Numbered from the stretch's first letter, positions 17,223 to 25,927 are shown. The stretch: DNA of 50,641 bases from Methylobacterium sp. E-045 (GCF_022829685.1 NZ_JAKSYE010000044.1:1-50641), one strand, 5' to 3'. Notes: generated by a model from the sequence alone, not told the origin. Made by a program: numbers and translations.

Positions 17223-18974
17223 TCAGAGCTGGAAGAACCAGTTCGAGAGGAGGAGCACCACGACGCCGGCGGCCAGGGTGAGGTAGGGCAGGATTCCCGC
17301 CCGGCGGCGGCTCACCATCCCCTCGGGGCCGACATGCAGGTCCTCGTACATCTCGGCCGGGAACTTGCCGCCGTCCTGGACATAGTGGCGGTAGCAGAAG
17401 ACCGGGATGATCAGGGCGGCCGTCACCAGGCCGGCCCAGAGGGCGATCGGGTTCCAGACCTTCGCGCCCGCCCCCATGAAGATCACGTTGACGAAGGCGA
17501 AGACGCCGCCGAGCACCAGGACGAAGGTCGGTGCCCGGTAGGGGCGCGGGATATGCGCCGAGTCGATCCGGTGGATCCAGGCCGAGTTGAGGTTGAGGAA
17601 GTTGAAGATGATGTAGCCGCAATTCGACACGGCCAGGATGAAGAAGAAGCTCGTGGCATCGGCACAGGCGATCGCCAGGATCGCGAGGTTGAAGACGAGA
17701 TCGGTCCACATCGCCCGCGTCGGCGCGCCGTGCTCGTTGACGTGGCTGAGATAGCGCGGCAGCCAGCCGTCGGCCGAGCCCTGGTAGAGGGTGCGCGAGG
17801 ATCCCGCCATGGCCGTCATGATGCAGAGCACGAGGGCCAGGATCATCAGCATGACGAGGAAGTTCTCGACGATGGGACCGCCGCCGACCATGTGAGCCAG
17901 GGCCGCCGCGACGCCGGACCCGTCCACGATGGAGGCCTCCAGCATCCCCTCGACGCCGAGCATGCTCTGGAAGGTGAAGGGCACGAGGGTGAACAGCAGG
18001 AGGCAGAGCACGCCCGAATAGAAGATCGCCTTGAACGTATCCTTGGCGGGGTCACGGAACTCGCTGGTGTAGCAGATCGCCGTCTCGAACCCGTAGGTCG
18101 ACCAGGCCGCGATGAACATGCTGCCGAGGACCAGCGTCCAGCCCGTGATGTTCCAGGCGCCCGGCGCGGGAGCGGCCGGCGCCGCCAGGGGGACCAGGGG
18201 CGAGAAGTTCTCCCAGTTCACGCCGTGGATCAGCAGCGGCACCACGCCGACGATGAACATCGGGATGATGACGAGGAGGCCGATATACTTCTGGACGTTG
18301 GCCGTTCCGAGAATACCGCGGTGCTGCACGGCGAAGACCCCGAGCATCAGGGCGGCGCCGATGAAGAAGGCCAGGTTCAGGGAGAGCGAGACCGGGCCGA
18401 GGGTGGTCGAGAACAGCGTCCAGGTGCGGATGCCGGGCGCGACGGCGGCGATGGCCGCCGTCACCTTGTCGGCATCGGCCATCTGCAGGCTGGCCCCGTT
18501 GGTGGCGAGCCATTGCACCACGGCCGGCGACGTGGCCGTGGGCTGCGGCGCCACCGCGTTGATGATGTAGGAGGCCGCGATGGAACAGCCGAGGGACAGG
18601 ACCGGCGACCAGGCGAACCAGTTGCACCAGACCGAGAGGGGCGCCACCAGCTTGGTGTAGCGGACCCAGGCCGCGGCCCCGTAGACCGACGCGCCGCCCG
18701 ACTTGTTCGGAAACAGGCCGGCGATCTCCGCATAGGTGAAGGACTGGATGAAGCCCATGATCATGGAGAGCGTCCAGATCAGGAAGGCGAGTTTACCGGT
18801 ATTGCCGGCAATGCCGCCCACGGAGAACAGGACGAGGGCGGGAACACCGCTCGCGACCCAGAACGCGCCCGTCCAGTTGATGCTGCGATGCAGCTTGCCG
18901 TCGTCGGCCGTCCCGGTGGCGGGGGACGTGAAGCCCGCCACGGGCTTTGCCGAGGATGCCAGTCCGGTGCTCAT
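17223..18974 (-). CDS. APC-superfamily amino acid/amine permease
   Basis: A 583-residue integral membrane protein with about 12 membrane helices, beginning around residue 33 (WTGAFWVASGVPALVLF) and ending at TLAAGVVVLLLSNWFF. The family motifs GGIAGNTGKLAF, FTYAEIAGLFPNKSGGASVYG and AAWSTYGFETAICYTSEFRDP are those of APC transporters. It lies 98 bases upstream of the GcvT-like gene on the same strand, in a cluster for methylated amines, so uptake of a methylated amine or related amino compound is likely; related permeases neighbour tmm in other bacteria. Its substrate cannot be read from sequence. The leader DNA upstream contains a strong nested hairpin. Confidence 0.88.
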   Translation of the reverse strand: MSTGLASSAKPVAGFTSPATGTADDGKLHRSINWTGAFWVASGVPALVLFSVGGIAGNTGKLAFLIWTLSMIMGFIQSFTYAEIAGLFPNKSGGASVYGAAAWVRYTKLVAPLSVWCNWFAWSPVLSLGCSIAASYIINAVAPQPTATSPAVVQWLATNGASLQMADADKVTAAIAAVAPGIRTWTLFSTTLGPVSLSLNLAFFIGAALMLGVFAVQHRGILGTANVQKYIGLLVIIPMFIVGVVPLLIHGVNWENFSPLVPLAAPAAPAPGAWNITGWTLVLGSMFIAAWSTYGFETAICYTSEFRDPAKDTFKAIFYSGVLCLLLFTLVPFTFQSMLGVEGMLEASIVDGSGVAAALAHMVGGGPIVENFLVMLMILALVLCIMTAMAGSSRTLYQGSADGWLPRYLSHVNEHGAPTRAMWTDLVFNLAILAIACADATSFFFILAVSNCGYIIFNFLNLNSAWIHRIDSAHIPRPYRAPTFVLVLGGVFAFVNVIFMGAGAKVWNPIALWAGLVTAALIIPVFCYRHYVQDGGKFPAEMYEDLHVGPEGMVSRRRAGILPYLTLAAGVVVLLLSNWFFQL

Positions 18975-19148
18975 GATTCAGCTCTCCATTCGTCGTGTCG
19001 AGGGTTCGGGCCCGTGCCCTCGTCGAGGCTGTGATCCCGGGGGATCTGTGTCCGCGCGGTATCGGCAGGGTCGAGAAGCACCCGGAGCGTCGTCTGTGTC
19101 GGGGCGCCCTTCCCGCAGGTTTGGGGGCGCCGCAGAAGAGTGTCTGAC

Positions 19149-19234
19149 GGGCGTTCCAAGTGTCTCTCACGAAACGCCCGCCGCACCGTCGTGCCGGGAA
19201 CGGGAGACGGTGCCCACCGGGAGTTTCGTGAGAG
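19149..19234 (-). promoter_or_regulatory. Nested, mutually exclusive hairpins in the permease leader
   Basis: CTCTCACGAAAC (19164-19175) is complementary to GTTTCGTGAGAG (19223-19234), and inside it GCACCGTC (19183-19190) pairs with GACGGTGC (19206-19213). GGGCGTT (19149-19155) can pair instead with AACGCCC (19173-19179), which overlaps the first arm. The element lies 175-260 bases upstream of the permease start. It could be a leader-RNA switch or a transposon-derived palindrome. Confidence 0.45.
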
Positions 19235-19240
19235 GCCCCG

Positions 19241-19342
19241 GAGCTGCGCCCGACCCCATTGGTCCGGGACACGGCTCTAGACCCTCGTTGTGCCACGCTC
19301 TGTTTCGCCGGACTGGGATCCACTTCGGCGGAAAGCGCTCTA
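19241..19342 (-). repeat. Dispersed repeat of about 102 bp, copy B
   Basis: Inverted relative to 1635-1736, about 80% identical, with the same end blocks (AGCGCTCTA and TGCGCCCGACC on the plus strand). Confidence 0.75.
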
Positions 19343-19875
19343 AGCGTGGGGCGTCATTGTCGAGACGTCGTCGACAGCATGGAAATCTCCCATTTTGGCG
19401 GAGATCGTCACGCGAAGGATGTCCGTAAAACCCATGGTGTCGGGGCATGACGCGGGGCGCCGGTCATGTGGGTCCAGCGCGCCACGTGAGCGGGAGGCGA
19501 CCGGTCGAGCTCCTCAAGTTCTCTACAGGAACAATCATTTCTCTTCGGTTGAGCCGCTGTCAAGCGCTATCGTGGCTCTCCCGTGAGCGAACAGTGGAAT
19601 TGCATCGAAATTTTTCAGGAGATTTGATTTTCGAGCAACGATGACCAGTAAATAGGCATGAGTGCTTGTCGATTGTGCGCATGACGCGCGATCGGGCCGA
19701 TCCTTCTTGATTCGAGCGGGTCACCGCCGCCGCCCGCTCGCTCGCGCGTCCCGCCGCCCTGCACATCCCGCACGGGATGCGCGGCCCGGGAGGGCGACGG
19801 GGGATGAAAAGGTCGCCCGTCATTGTTCGAATCCGCCTCCGACCTCTTGGCTCGGGCTGCGGTCGAAAACGGTGA

Positions 19876-19920
19876 TTGACTTTACGGTTCTCTTGGAGAA
19901 AATGAAATTCTCTTAGAGAA
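19876..19920 (+). promoter_or_regulatory. dmm promoter with two tandem 13-bp palindromic operators
   Basis: TTCTCTTGGAGAA (19888-19900) and TTCTCTTAGAGAA (19908-19920) are two copies of TTCTC-N3-GAGAA with centres 20 bases apart, on the same helix face. Together with outer GGTTC/GAACC they form a larger dyad. A promoter-like pair TTGACT (19876-19881) and GAAAAT (19898-19903) with 16-base spacing overlaps the first palindrome, an arrangement typical of repression. The dmm genes start about 170 bases downstream. Confidence 0.6.
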
Positions 19921-20091
19921 CCAGCCTGCCGCGCAAGCAAGACAGGTCGGTCTTCGGGGGCTTTACCAAGGTCGCTTGCAAGGTCGCCTCCGGGGTTCGG
20001 TGCGGTCCGCTCAGGCCGCCGCCGGCAGGGATCGGGCCATCGTCGGCTCTGAGGGCCGGCCGCCGTTGAGCCCATTGTCGAGACGAGGTCG

Positions 20092-20661
20092 ATGTCAGAT
20101 CAGTCCATCAAGAGCCGACCGGTCTATCAATCGCTGGCGATGGATCTGTCCGGTTTGCGCCACCTGCTGGTGTCGGATTCGCCCGCCTACCGCTTCGAGG
20201 CCCCACCCGACAGGGAGGTGGAGGTTTGGTTCGTCGCGGCCCCCGACCAGGAGGGCCGGATCCCACCCTCCGGGACGGTCCGGGAGCGAGGGTTCCGTTC
20301 GCCGCGACACCTCATCGACCGCCTCGACCATCGCCTCGCGCAGGAGCGCATGGGTCTGCGGCTCTACGTGAGCGGGACGGAGGGCTTCCTGTGGGACGTC
20401 TTCAATACGGCGCAGCGCGCCGGGATGACCAGGCAGGAGATCTTCCAGTGCCAGTCCGGCACGCAGGCGCGGCGCGTGGCCTGCGTCCATTGCCGGACGT
20501 TCAATCACGGCGTCACGACCACCATCGTCCGATGCGACGGCTGCGGCGCGAACCTGTTCGTGCGGGATCATTTCTCCCGGCGCCTGTCGGCCTTCATGGG
20601 GGTCAAGATCGATGCCGAGGTCGCGGGCGAAGTCCCTCCGGCGGAGCAGGCCTATTCATGA
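20092..20661 (+). CDS. Dimethylamine monooxygenase small subunit (zinc/iron CxxC protein)
   Basis: A 189-residue protein with a C-terminal pair of CxxC motifs, CVHCRTFN and RCDGCGANLF (about residues 130-155), spaced like a zinc-ribbon or rubredoxin-type metal site, and a single earlier Cys in FQCQSG. It directly precedes a flavin/2Fe-2S reductase and a DUF3445 haem oxygenase, the composition reported for dimethylamine monooxygenase. I believe this is the subunit called DmmA in current annotation, but I am not certain of the letter. Its role is presumably structural or in electron transfer. ATG at 20092 has GAGACGAGG ahead of it. The stop overlaps the next start (ATGA). Confidence 0.75.
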   Translation: MSDQSIKSRPVYQSLAMDLSGLRHLLVSDSPAYRFEAPPDREVEVWFVAAPDQEGRIPPSGTVRERGFRSPRHLIDRLDHRLAQERMGLRLYVSGTEGFLWDVFNTAQRAGMTRQEIFQCQSGTQARRVACVHCRTFNHGVTTTIVRCDGCGANLFVRDHFSRRLSAFMGVKIDAEVAGEVPPAEQAYS

Positions 20662-21611
20662 TCCTCGACGGCAAGCTGTCGGCGCGCGTCGCCGAGATCG
20701 ACCTCCTGAACCCGACGCTGAAGCGGTTCCGCTTCGTTCCCGAGAACGGCGGGGCGTTTCCCACATCGCCCCCGGGTGCCCATGTCCTCGTGACGCTGCA
20801 GGGGCCGGACCGTGTCTGGCAGAACGCCTATTCCCTGGTGACGCCGCCCGATCAGCGCGATCACTACGCGATCATCGTCCGCCGTGTTCCGGACTCACGC
20901 GGCGGCTCCCACTTCCTGCACGACAGGCTGAAGACCGGCGACGCCGTCGCGTTGAGCGCGCCGGCCAGCCTGTTCCCGATCGCGTCGCTCGCCCGCAAGC
21001 ACATCCTGATCGCCGGCGGCATCGGGCTGACGCCGTTCCTGTCCTACCGGCCGGTCCTGGCGTTGCGCGGCGCCGCCTACGAGCTGCATCAGTTCTGCGC
21101 CCCCGACGAGGTCGAGACCTTCCGCGCCCTGATCGGTGCCGATGCGGCGGGCGTTCACGTCCATGGCGTCGGCCGTGGGGAGCGGCCGGATCTCGCCGCC
21201 CTCCTGGCCGACCAGCCTCTGGGAACGCATGTCTATACCTGCGGGCCGCAGGGCCTGATGGACGCGGTCGAGGAGACGGCCCGCGGCCTCGGCTGGACGC
21301 CGCACGCGATCCACCGCGAGAGTTTCGGCGGGGACAAGGGCGGCGTGCCGTTCATGGTCACCCTGGCGCGGTCCGGCCGGTCGATCGCGGTCGGGGCCTC
21401 GCAGACCCTGCTCGAGGCGCTGGAGGGCGAAGGCATCGAGGCCCCGTGCCTGTGCCGGGGGGGCGCCTGCGGCGTCTGCCTCCTGCCCCTCGTGGAGGGC
21501 ATCCCCGATCACCGGGATCACGTCCTGTCCGAGGCGGAGAAGGCGGAGGGCCGCCTCATCGCGACCTGCGTCTCCCGGGCGAGATCCGGGACCCTGGTGC
21601 TCGATTTTTAA
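20658..21611 (+). CDS. Dimethylamine monooxygenase reductase (FMN/NADPH, 2Fe-2S; PDR/VanB type)
   Basis: A 317-residue phthalate-dioxygenase-reductase-type protein. The flavin domain (about 1-100) has QNAYSLVTPPDQRDHYAI, the nucleotide-binding domain has ILIAGGIGLTPFLS and HVYTCGPQGLMDAV, and the C-terminal plant-type ferredoxin domain has the ligands in CLCRGGACGVC plus a distal Cys in IATCVS. Such reductases move electrons from NAD(P)H through flavin and 2Fe-2S to an oxygenase, here the DUF3445 haem protein encoded 93 bases downstream. The start overlaps the preceding stop by 4 bases, so the two are translationally coupled. Confidence 0.88.
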   Translation: MILDGKLSARVAEIDLLNPTLKRFRFVPENGGAFPTSPPGAHVLVTLQGPDRVWQNAYSLVTPPDQRDHYAIIVRRVPDSRGGSHFLHDRLKTGDAVALSAPASLFPIASLARKHILIAGGIGLTPFLSYRPVLALRGAAYELHQFCAPDEVETFRALIGADAAGVHVHGVGRGERPDLAALLADQPLGTHVYTCGPQGLMDAVEETARGLGWTPHAIHRESFGGDKGGVPFMVTLARSGRSIAVGASQTLLEALEGEGIEAPCLCRGGACGVCLLPLVEGIPDHRDHVLSEAEKAEGRLIATCVSRARSGTLVLDF

Positions 21612-21704
21612 AGGTCGGACGACCGCGCGGCGGCGGGAATCCGTCGAACGCGCCGATGCCGGCCATCGGTCGGGATCGGCGCCGCTTGGGGAAGGGACGC
21701 TGAG

Positions 21705-22766
21705 ATGGGTATTCAGTTCAAGACCGACGAAACCTTCCGGGACGACTTCTCCTACCGGAACAGCGACGCGGCCATCCTCCGCTTTCCGTTTCCGTTCGGC
21801 GAAGACAAATACATGTACTCGGTGAATATCGAGCCGCATGGGAAGGCGGGCGGGTCGCCGGCCTTCGATCACGCGTTCGACGTGGACGAGCATTACGTCG
21901 CCGAATGCCGGGAGCGGGCGATCGTCCTCGATCACGATCCGAAGCGGTGCCAGGTGCTGCCGCACATGATGCCGGCGGAATGGGACACGCTCGAACTCCT
22001 GATGGAGAGCCTGTCCACGGACTACCCCGAGCATTTCAGCCTGACGCGGGACGGCACCGCGTGGCACTGGATCAACCGTCCCCTGGGTCTCGACCGGCGT
22101 TTCGTCTTCGGCGACGCGTCCACCCTCCCCTGCGGACCGTTCGAGTACATCACCCGGCAGGCTCAAGGGGACTTCACCCTGCAGGACCAGCGGGACGACA
22201 ACCTCTACGTCGATGGCGGCATGGTCACCACGCAGGCGGATTGGTCGCTGGAATTCGATATCGGCATGAGCTTCCACGAGTGGCACGGGCCGGTGCCGCT
22301 GGCGCACGAGATCGGGGTGTTCGACCGGGCGCTGCAATACCTCCTGCGCCTCCAGTACGGGCATCCCGTCCGCCGGCTGAACTGGACGATGACGATCAAC
22401 CCGCGCCTCGACACGTCGCCCGAGAACTATCCCGATTGGGGGCCCGACCGCACCACCGTGACGGCGGAGAACATCGCGGGCAAGCTCCACCTGCGCGTGG
22501 AACTGCAGACCCTGTTCCGGCTGCCGCGCTCCAACGCGATCCTGTTCGGGATCCGCTGCTACCTGATCAGCCTGCAGGACATCGAGCGGGTGGAGAAGTG
22601 GCGCAAGCGCCTTCACCGCGTCCTGGCGACCCTCCCGCCCGAACTCGTGGAGTACAAGGGCCTGACCCGGTTCCACCACATGGCGGTGTCGCGCCTGGCC
22701 GCCATGGACGACGGGGCGCCCCTGTCCCTCGGCATCCAGCCGGACCAGGCCCGATTGCCGGCCTGA
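21705..22766 (+). CDS. Haem-dependent oxidative N-demethylase, DUF3445 (dimethylamine monooxygenase catalytic subunit)
   Basis: A 353-residue DUF3445 protein. The family has a PAS-like fold binding haem and oxidatively demethylates secondary amines; with the two preceding genes it forms dimethylamine monooxygenase, giving monomethylamine and formaldehyde. Family features are the N-terminal LRFPFPFGEDKYMYSVNIE, the WHWINRP segment, and the C-terminal RVELQTLFRLPRSNAILFGI-RCY region. A ribosome binding site (GAAGGGA) precedes the ATG. Subunit letters differ between sources, so none is given. The substrate is inferred from the tmm-tdm context. Confidence 0.88.
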   Translation: MGIQFKTDETFRDDFSYRNSDAAILRFPFPFGEDKYMYSVNIEPHGKAGGSPAFDHAFDVDEHYVAECRERAIVLDHDPKRCQVLPHMMPAEWDTLELLMESLSTDYPEHFSLTRDGTAWHWINRPLGLDRRFVFGDASTLPCGPFEYITRQAQGDFTLQDQRDDNLYVDGGMVTTQADWSLEFDIGMSFHEWHGPVPLAHEIGVFDRALQYLLRLQYGHPVRRLNWTMTINPRLDTSPENYPDWGPDRTTVTAENIAGKLHLRVELQTLFRLPRSNAILFGIRCYLISLQDIERVEKWRKRLHRVLATLPPELVEYKGLTRFHHMAVSRLAAMDDGAPLSLGIQPDQARLPA

Positions 22767-22953
22767 GGCGGCCCCGCGCGCCGGGCGGCCTCCAGGCCGG
22801 CGATGCACCCCTGTCGGGAATGGGCCACCGCATGGAATCAGGCCACGGGAGACCTCCCCGTGGACAATCCCGCCGCTTGGTTCGAGGGTCGGGGGGACGG
22901 CGCATGGCCGCCGGACACCGACCGATCCCCACCCCTCGCGGAGAGCCGATCCC

Positions 22954-24027
22954 ATGACATCACGCCACTATCGCATCGCCGTCATTCCGGGCGACGGGAT
23001 CGGCAAGGAGGTCGTGCCGGAAGGGGTGCGCGTCCTCGAGAAGGCCGCCAAGCGCCACGGCTTCACCCTCGACTGCGACTGGTTCGACTTCGCCAGCTGC
23101 GACTATTACGAGCGGCACGGCCAGATGATGCCGGAGGACTGGAAGGCGCAGATCGGGGGCCATGACGCGATCTTCTTCGGGGCCGTCGGCATGCCGGAGC
23201 GGGTGCCCGATCACGTCTCCCTGTGGGGCTCGCTGATCCTGTTCCGGCGGGAATTCGACCAATACGCCAACCTGCGCCCCGTGCGACTGATGCCGGGGGT
23301 GAAGTGCCCGCTCGCCGACCGCAAGCCCGGCGACATCGATTTCTGGGTGGTCCGCGAGAACACGGAGGGCGAATACTCCAATGCGGGCGGGCGCATGTTC
23401 GCCGGCACCGACCGCGAATTCGCCCTGCAGGAGACGATCATGACGCGCCACGGCGTCGACCGCATCCTGAAATTCGCCTTCGAACTGGCGCAGGGCCGCC
23501 CGAAGAAGCACCTCACCTCGGCCACCAAGTCCAACGGCATCTCGATCACGATGCCCTATTGGGACGAGCGGGTGAAGGAGATGGCCAAGGCCTACCCGGA
23601 CGTGGCCTGGGACCAGTACCATATCGACATCCTCACCGCGCATTTCGTCCTCAACCCCGACCGGTTCGACGTGGTCGTCGCCTCGAACCTGTTCGGCGAC
23701 ATCCTCTCCGATCTCGGGCCGGCCTGTACGGGCACGATCGGCATCGCGCCCTCCGGCAACATCAACCCGGAGCGGCTCTTCCCCTCTGTGTTCGAGCCCG
23801 TGCACGGGTCGGCCCCCGATATCGCCGGACAGGGCATCGCCAACCCGATCGGCCAGATCTGGTCCGGCTCGATGATGCTGGAGCATCTCGGCGAGCACGA
23901 GGCGGCCCGGGAGATCGTCACCGGCATCGAGCGCGTCCTCTCCGAGCGGACCCTGCGCACCCGCGATCTCGGCGGCAACGCCGATACCGAAGCCTGCGGC
24001 AGGGCGGTGGAGGACGCCCTCGGATAG
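22954..24027 (+). CDS. Tartrate/isocitrate-type dehydrogenase (TtuC family)
   Basis: A 357-residue beta-decarboxylating dehydrogenase related to isopropylmalate and isocitrate dehydrogenases. The start RIAVIPGDGIGKEVVPEG, the substrate region FRREFDQYANLRPVRL, DFWVVRENTEGEYSNAGG, the metal-binding Asp pair in NLFGDILSDLGP and the coenzyme stretch FEPVHGSAPDIAGQGIANP are as in tartrate dehydrogenase/decarboxylase. The exact substrate (tartrate, malate or another 2-hydroxy acid) cannot be decided. It lies 187 bases after the demethylase on the same strand and converges with a LysR gene, so it may share the dmm transcript; its place in amine metabolism is unclear. Confidence 0.82.
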   Translation: MTSRHYRIAVIPGDGIGKEVVPEGVRVLEKAAKRHGFTLDCDWFDFASCDYYERHGQMMPEDWKAQIGGHDAIFFGAVGMPERVPDHVSLWGSLILFRREFDQYANLRPVRLMPGVKCPLADRKPGDIDFWVVRENTEGEYSNAGGRMFAGTDREFALQETIMTRHGVDRILKFAFELAQGRPKKHLTSATKSNGISITMPYWDERVKEMAKAYPDVAWDQYHIDILTAHFVLNPDRFDVVVASNLFGDILSDLGPACTGTIGIAPSGNINPERLFPSVFEPVHGSAPDIAGQGIANPIGQIWSGSMMLEHLGEHEAAREIVTGIERVLSERTLRTRDLGGNADTEACGRAVEDALG

Positions 24028-24092
24028 GCGCGTCTTTTCGGACCGCGTCTCGGTGACCCGGACCCAGGGGTCGGAGTCGCCGAGGTCCGGGA

Positions 24093-24962
24093 TCAGACCT
24101 CGGGGACGGCCTGCAGCTCCGCCGAACTGGCCAGGATCGTCTCCTGCAACGCCGTCGCCGCGGCATGCTGGCGGCCCGCGCCGAGCACCACGAACGCGAC
24201 GTCGCCGATCGGCGGCAACCCGGCCGTGATCGGGATCGGGGCCAGTCCCGGCGGCATGACCCTGGCCGAGTGCGGCGCGATGCCCAAACCCGCTTCGACG
24301 GCCGCGCGCACCCCCATCAGGCTGCCGCTGGTGCAGGCGATCCGCCAGGGACGGCCCGCCGCTTCGAGGGCATCGAGGGCGAGGGTGCGCGTCATCGAAG
24401 GCGGCGGATACAGGACCAGGGGCAACGGCAGCGCGGGATCGGGCAGGAAGCCCGGTCTGCCCGCCCAGATCAGCGCCTCCGCCCAGGCCAGCTCGCCGCG
24501 GGGGTCGCCCCGTCGGCGCTTGCAGAAGATCACGTCCAGTTCGCCCGCGTCGTAGCCCTGATAGAGGGCCCGGCTCAGCCCGACCGTCAGCTGCAGATCG
24601 ACGGAGGGGTGGCGCTCGGCGAAGCGCGCCAGGACCTGGGCCAGGGCCGACAGGGTGTAGTCTTCGGAGACCCCGAGGCGGATACGGCCGCGCAGGCCGC
24701 CCGGCGAGAAGAAGGCGCGAAGCCGGTCGTGCGCCTCCAGCATCTCCCGCGCGAAGCCGATCAGGGCCTGGCCGTCCGCCGTCGGGGCGACCCGATGCGT
24801 GTCCCGCATGAGGAGCGAGCGGTCCAGCGCCCGTTCCAGCCGCGCGATATGCCCGCTGACCGTGGATTGCCGCAGGCCGAGCGCCTGCGAAGCGGCCGTG
24901 AAGCTGCCGTTGTCGAGCACGGCCAGGAAGGAACGGATGTGGTCGACGTTGAGGTTGCTCAT
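24093..24962 (-). CDS. LysR-family transcriptional regulator
   Basis: A 289-residue LysR protein. The winged helix-turn-helix is at residues 1-60 (DHIRSFLAVLDNGSFTAASQ, then LRQSTVSGHIARLE) and the effector domain follows from about 90 (GRIRLGVSEDYTLSALAQVL). It is transcribed towards the dehydrogenase and divergently from the DUF1275 gene, which starts 146 bases away. By the usual LysR logic it should control the divergent membrane protein, and possibly the dehydrogenase. The ATG at 24962 is preferred over a GTG one codon earlier. Confidence 0.88.
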   Translation of the reverse strand: MSNLNVDHIRSFLAVLDNGSFTAASQALGLRQSTVSGHIARLERALDRSLLMRDTHRVAPTADGQALIGFAREMLEAHDRLRAFFSPGGLRGRIRLGVSEDYTLSALAQVLARFAERHPSVDLQLTVGLSRALYQGYDAGELDVIFCKRRRGDPRGELAWAEALIWAGRPGFLPDPALPLPLVLYPPPSMTRTLALDALEAAGRPWRIACTSGSLMGVRAAVEAGLGIAPHSARVMPPGLAPIPITAGLPPIGDVAFVVLGAGRQHAAATALQETILASSAELQAVPEV

Positions 24963-25107
24963 CACGGTTCATGATAGCCGATATTCCGACCGCCCCGGAG
25001 GTCGGCGGGCTAAGTGTCTCTCGCACACCTCCCGGTCACGGTCGGCTTTCGCTCTGGCGATCCGTGCACCGCATCGCCGTCCTCCTCCGCAAACCAGGGA
25101 TCGTCTC

Positions 25108-25812
25108 GTGACACCGCAGATCGCCGGTGGCGGCACCTCCGCCGGAACCGCCCTTGCCTTCGTCGCCGGCTTCGTCGATGCGGCGGCCTTCATCGCCTTG
25201 ACCGGCCTGTTCACGGCTCACGTCACCGGAAATTTCGTCCTGATCGGCGCCGAACTGGTCGCAAGCTCGACCGGCGTCCTGGCGAAACTGCTGGCGCTGC
25301 CCGTCTTCATGGGGGCGGTGGCGGGGGCCCGCATCCTCGGGCTGCTCCTGGAGCGACGGGCGGCCGATCCGCTACCCTGGCTGCTCGCCGTCGAGGCGGC
25401 CCTCCTCGCGGGCTTCGGCCTGTGCGGGACCGTGGTGTCGCCCCTCGATGCGCCGGACGGCGCCCCGGCTCTGGCCGTCGGCATGCTCGCCGTTGCGGCC
25501 ATGGGCGTGCAGAACGCCATCGGCCGTCTCTCGCTCGGTCATCTCGCCCCGACCACGGTGATGACCGTGAGCGTGAGCCAGGCCGTCATCGACGCGACGG
25601 ATCTCGCTCTCGGAACGGCCGGGAACCCCGCGCAGACGCGCGCGCGGTTTCTGCGCGTGCTGCCGGCCATCGTGGCCTTCGCCGCGGGCGCCCTGTGCGG
25701 AGCCTTCGGGATCGCTCATCTCGCGTTCGCCTGCATCACCCTGCCGATCGTCGTGCTCCTCGTCCTGACCGTCCTGGTGATGGCGCCGGCCGATGCGGAC
25801 ACGGCGACCTGA
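25108..25812 (+). CDS. DUF1275 (YoaK-type) membrane protein
   Basis: A 234-residue integral membrane protein with about six helices. The segments FVAGFVDAAAFIALTGLFTAHVTGN (read to the conserved G-x-F-T-x-H-V-T-G-N) and MGVQNAIGRLSLG are the family marks of DUF1275. The function of the family is unknown; a transport role is usually assumed. The GTG start at 25108 is chosen because AGGGA stands 7 bases before it and the protein begins just ahead of the first helix; sequence further upstream in frame lies inside the LysR promoter. It is divergent from the LysR gene. Confidence 0.8.
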   Translation: MTPQIAGGGTSAGTALAFVAGFVDAAAFIALTGLFTAHVTGNFVLIGAELVASSTGVLAKLLALPVFMGAVAGARILGLLLERRAADPLPWLLAVEAALLAGFGLCGTVVSPLDAPDGAPALAVGMLAVAAMGVQNAIGRLSLGHLAPTTVMTVSVSQAVIDATDLALGTAGNPAQTRARFLRVLPAIVAFAAGALCGAFGIAHLAFACITLPIVVLLVLTVLVMAPADADTAT

Positions 25813-25899
25813 GACGGTCGGGCTGGTCCGGACGTCTCTCCTCCGCCACGCCGCGGGCGATGGGACAACCTCCGCGTCTTCCAGGAGGTGGACTGGTCT

Positions 25900-25927
25900 T
25901 TGGCTTTACTGTCCGTACTGCTATAGC
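25900..25927 (+). promoter_or_regulatory. Possible promoter of the trpS leader
   Basis: TTGGCT (25900-25905) and TATAGC (25922-25927) are separated by 16 bases. Transcription would begin near 25934, at the ATG of the leader ORF, making the leader ORF essentially leaderless. Confidence 0.4.

Larger units (their letters stand above)
18975..20091. other. Long intergenic region of the amine cluster
   Basis: I see no convincing gene in these 1117 bases. They hold a nested hairpin in the permease leader, copy B of the dispersed repeat, a less GC-rich stretch around 19510-19660, a GTTC-N7-GAAC dyad at 19518-19532, and the dmm promoter with two palindromes. Open frames here are short and cross these elements. 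Confidence 0.6.

Noticed and set aside
17151..19034. 627-codon plus-strand frame opposite the permease
   Set aside because: The minus strand has clear membrane helices and APC motifs; the plus frame is Asp/Arg/Gly-rich and non-protein-like.
19560..20075. 171-codon minus-strand frame in the amine intergenic region
   Set aside because: It crosses the dmm promoter and palindromes, is Arg/Pro-rich and has no recognisable domain.
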